DNA of 15,692 nt, taken from DATBVX01 sp035263105 (GTDB lineage: Bacteria > Pseudomonadota > Gammaproteobacteria > Steroidobacterales > Steroidobacteraceae). A program made the position numbers and the translations under genes. The stretch is from positions 1 to 15,692 of the forward strand of contig DATFRO010000080.1 of NCBI GenBank assembly GCA_035263105.1, in the 5' to 3' direction. Below are positions 15,066 through 15,692 of this stretch, piece by piece. The notes beneath the pieces are model-generated. The model had not been told where the DNA came from. It saw only the letters and a list, made by a program, of their open reading frames with translations, and did not search any database. Positions within the stretch are counted from its first letter, which is position 1; each line of letters begins with the position of its first letter.

Positions 15066-15692
15066 GGTCACCGAGGGCATGAAGGTGTTCACCAAGTCGC
15101 CGCGCGCCATCGGCGCGCAGCGGGCGGTGATGGAGTTCCTGCTCATCAACCATCCGCTCGACTGCCCGATCTGCGATCAGGGTGGTGAGTGCGAGCTGCA
15201 GGATCTCGCGGTGGGATTCGGGCGGGACATCTCCCGCTACACGGAGCGCAAGCGTTCCGTTCAGGACGAGAATCTCGGGCCGCTGATCGCCACTGACATG
15301 ACCCGCTGCATCCATTGCACGCGCTGCATCCGCTTCACGGAGGAGATCGCCGGCTACCAGGAGCTCGGCATGATCGGCCGCGGCGAGCAGATGAAAGTGC
15401 GGGTGGCCGTCGAGCAGACCGTGCAGCACGAGATGTCGGGCAACGTCATCGACCTGTGCCCGGTCGGCGCGCTCGTGTCGAAGCCGTATCGTTTCAGCGC
15501 TCGCGCTTGGGAAATGACCTCGCATGCGCTCGTGTCTCCGCACGACGGGCTGGGCACCAACGTGTACGCGCACGTCCTGCGCGGCAAGCTCATGCGCGTG
15601 GTGCCGCGTGAGAACGAAGAGATCAATGAAACCTGGATCGCGGATCGCGATCGCTTCAGCTACGAGGGCGTGTACAGCCCCGAGCGCCTGAC
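15061..15692 (+). CDS. nuoG: Second, divergent nuoG fragment, truncated at both ends
   Basis: About 210 codons in one open plus-strand frame, from TPVTEGMKVFTKSPRA to YEGVYSPERL at the window edge. It covers the N5 site (HPLDCPICDQGGEC), the N4 site (CIHCTRCIRF and LCPVGAL) and the start of the molybdopterin-like domain, with all Fe-S ligands intact and no frameshift. Aligned by eye without gaps to the minus-strand nuoG, about three quarters of residues match, so it is a different gene or strain, not a fold-back of the same DNA. The N-terminal [2Fe-2S] part that should precede residue T is missing; the sequence switches to the opposing copy there. ATG codons at 15079 and 15130 are internal and have no Shine-Dalgarno. 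Confidence 0.9.

Noticed and set aside
15066..15149. N-terminal extension of minus-strand nuoG beginning MMSRNSITAR
   Set aside because: These bases are the antisense of the plus-strand nuoG copy; the peptide has no NuoG similarity and no ribosome binding site.
1..15692. CRISPR array, complete insertion sequence, toxin-antitoxin or defence island
   Set aside because: No regularly spaced repeats, no transposase, and no recognisable defence genes on either strand; all coding space is accounted for.

Overview
The window is GC-rich DNA from a proteobacterium, most likely a gammaproteobacterium near the Xanthomonadales/Steroidobacterales. This placement rests on the style of the NuoG, NuoL and NuoI sequences and on the gene order; no search was run.

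Layout. From the right, positions 5337-15065 carry an unbroken minus-strand run of respiratory complex I genes, nuoG-H-I-J-K-L-M-N, with gaps of 2-28 bases or a 4-base overlap. NuoG (Fe-S electron wire) and NuoI (two [4Fe-4S] clusters) belong to the peripheral arm. NuoH, J, K, L, M and N form the membrane arm that pumps protons. The operon head (nuoA-F) is not present.

Where the 5' end of nuoG and then nuoF should follow, the sequence flips. From about 15061 to the window end, the plus strand encodes a second nuoG fragment, about 75% identical to the first in protein sequence and lacking its N-terminal [2Fe-2S] region. The two truncated copies meet head to head over a few shared bases. This is either a chimeric join (assembly or amplification) or a real inverted rearrangement, and it is the most striking feature here.

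Downstream of nuoN (707-5336) is a small accessory block. It holds a minus-strand secreted small protein, an atypical SDR and a DUF1428 protein, then a plus-strand FabH-like ketoacyl synthase, a DUF481 outer-membrane protein and a DUF4126 membrane protein. A minus-strand initiator tRNA (630-706) follows, with an unusual U1/U72 end pair. A decayed plus-strand serine-recombinase C-terminus runs into the tRNA, a footprint of an element that integrated there. A RidA-family gene closes the left end. As I recall it, related gammaproteobacteria have nuoN directly next to tRNA-fMet and rimP-nusA-infB, so this block looks like an insertion into an ancestral neighbourhood.

Apart from the nuoG junction and the tRNA/recombinase scar, the content is ordinary housekeeping. 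I see no CRISPR array, complete mobile element or recognisable new defence or biosynthetic system.
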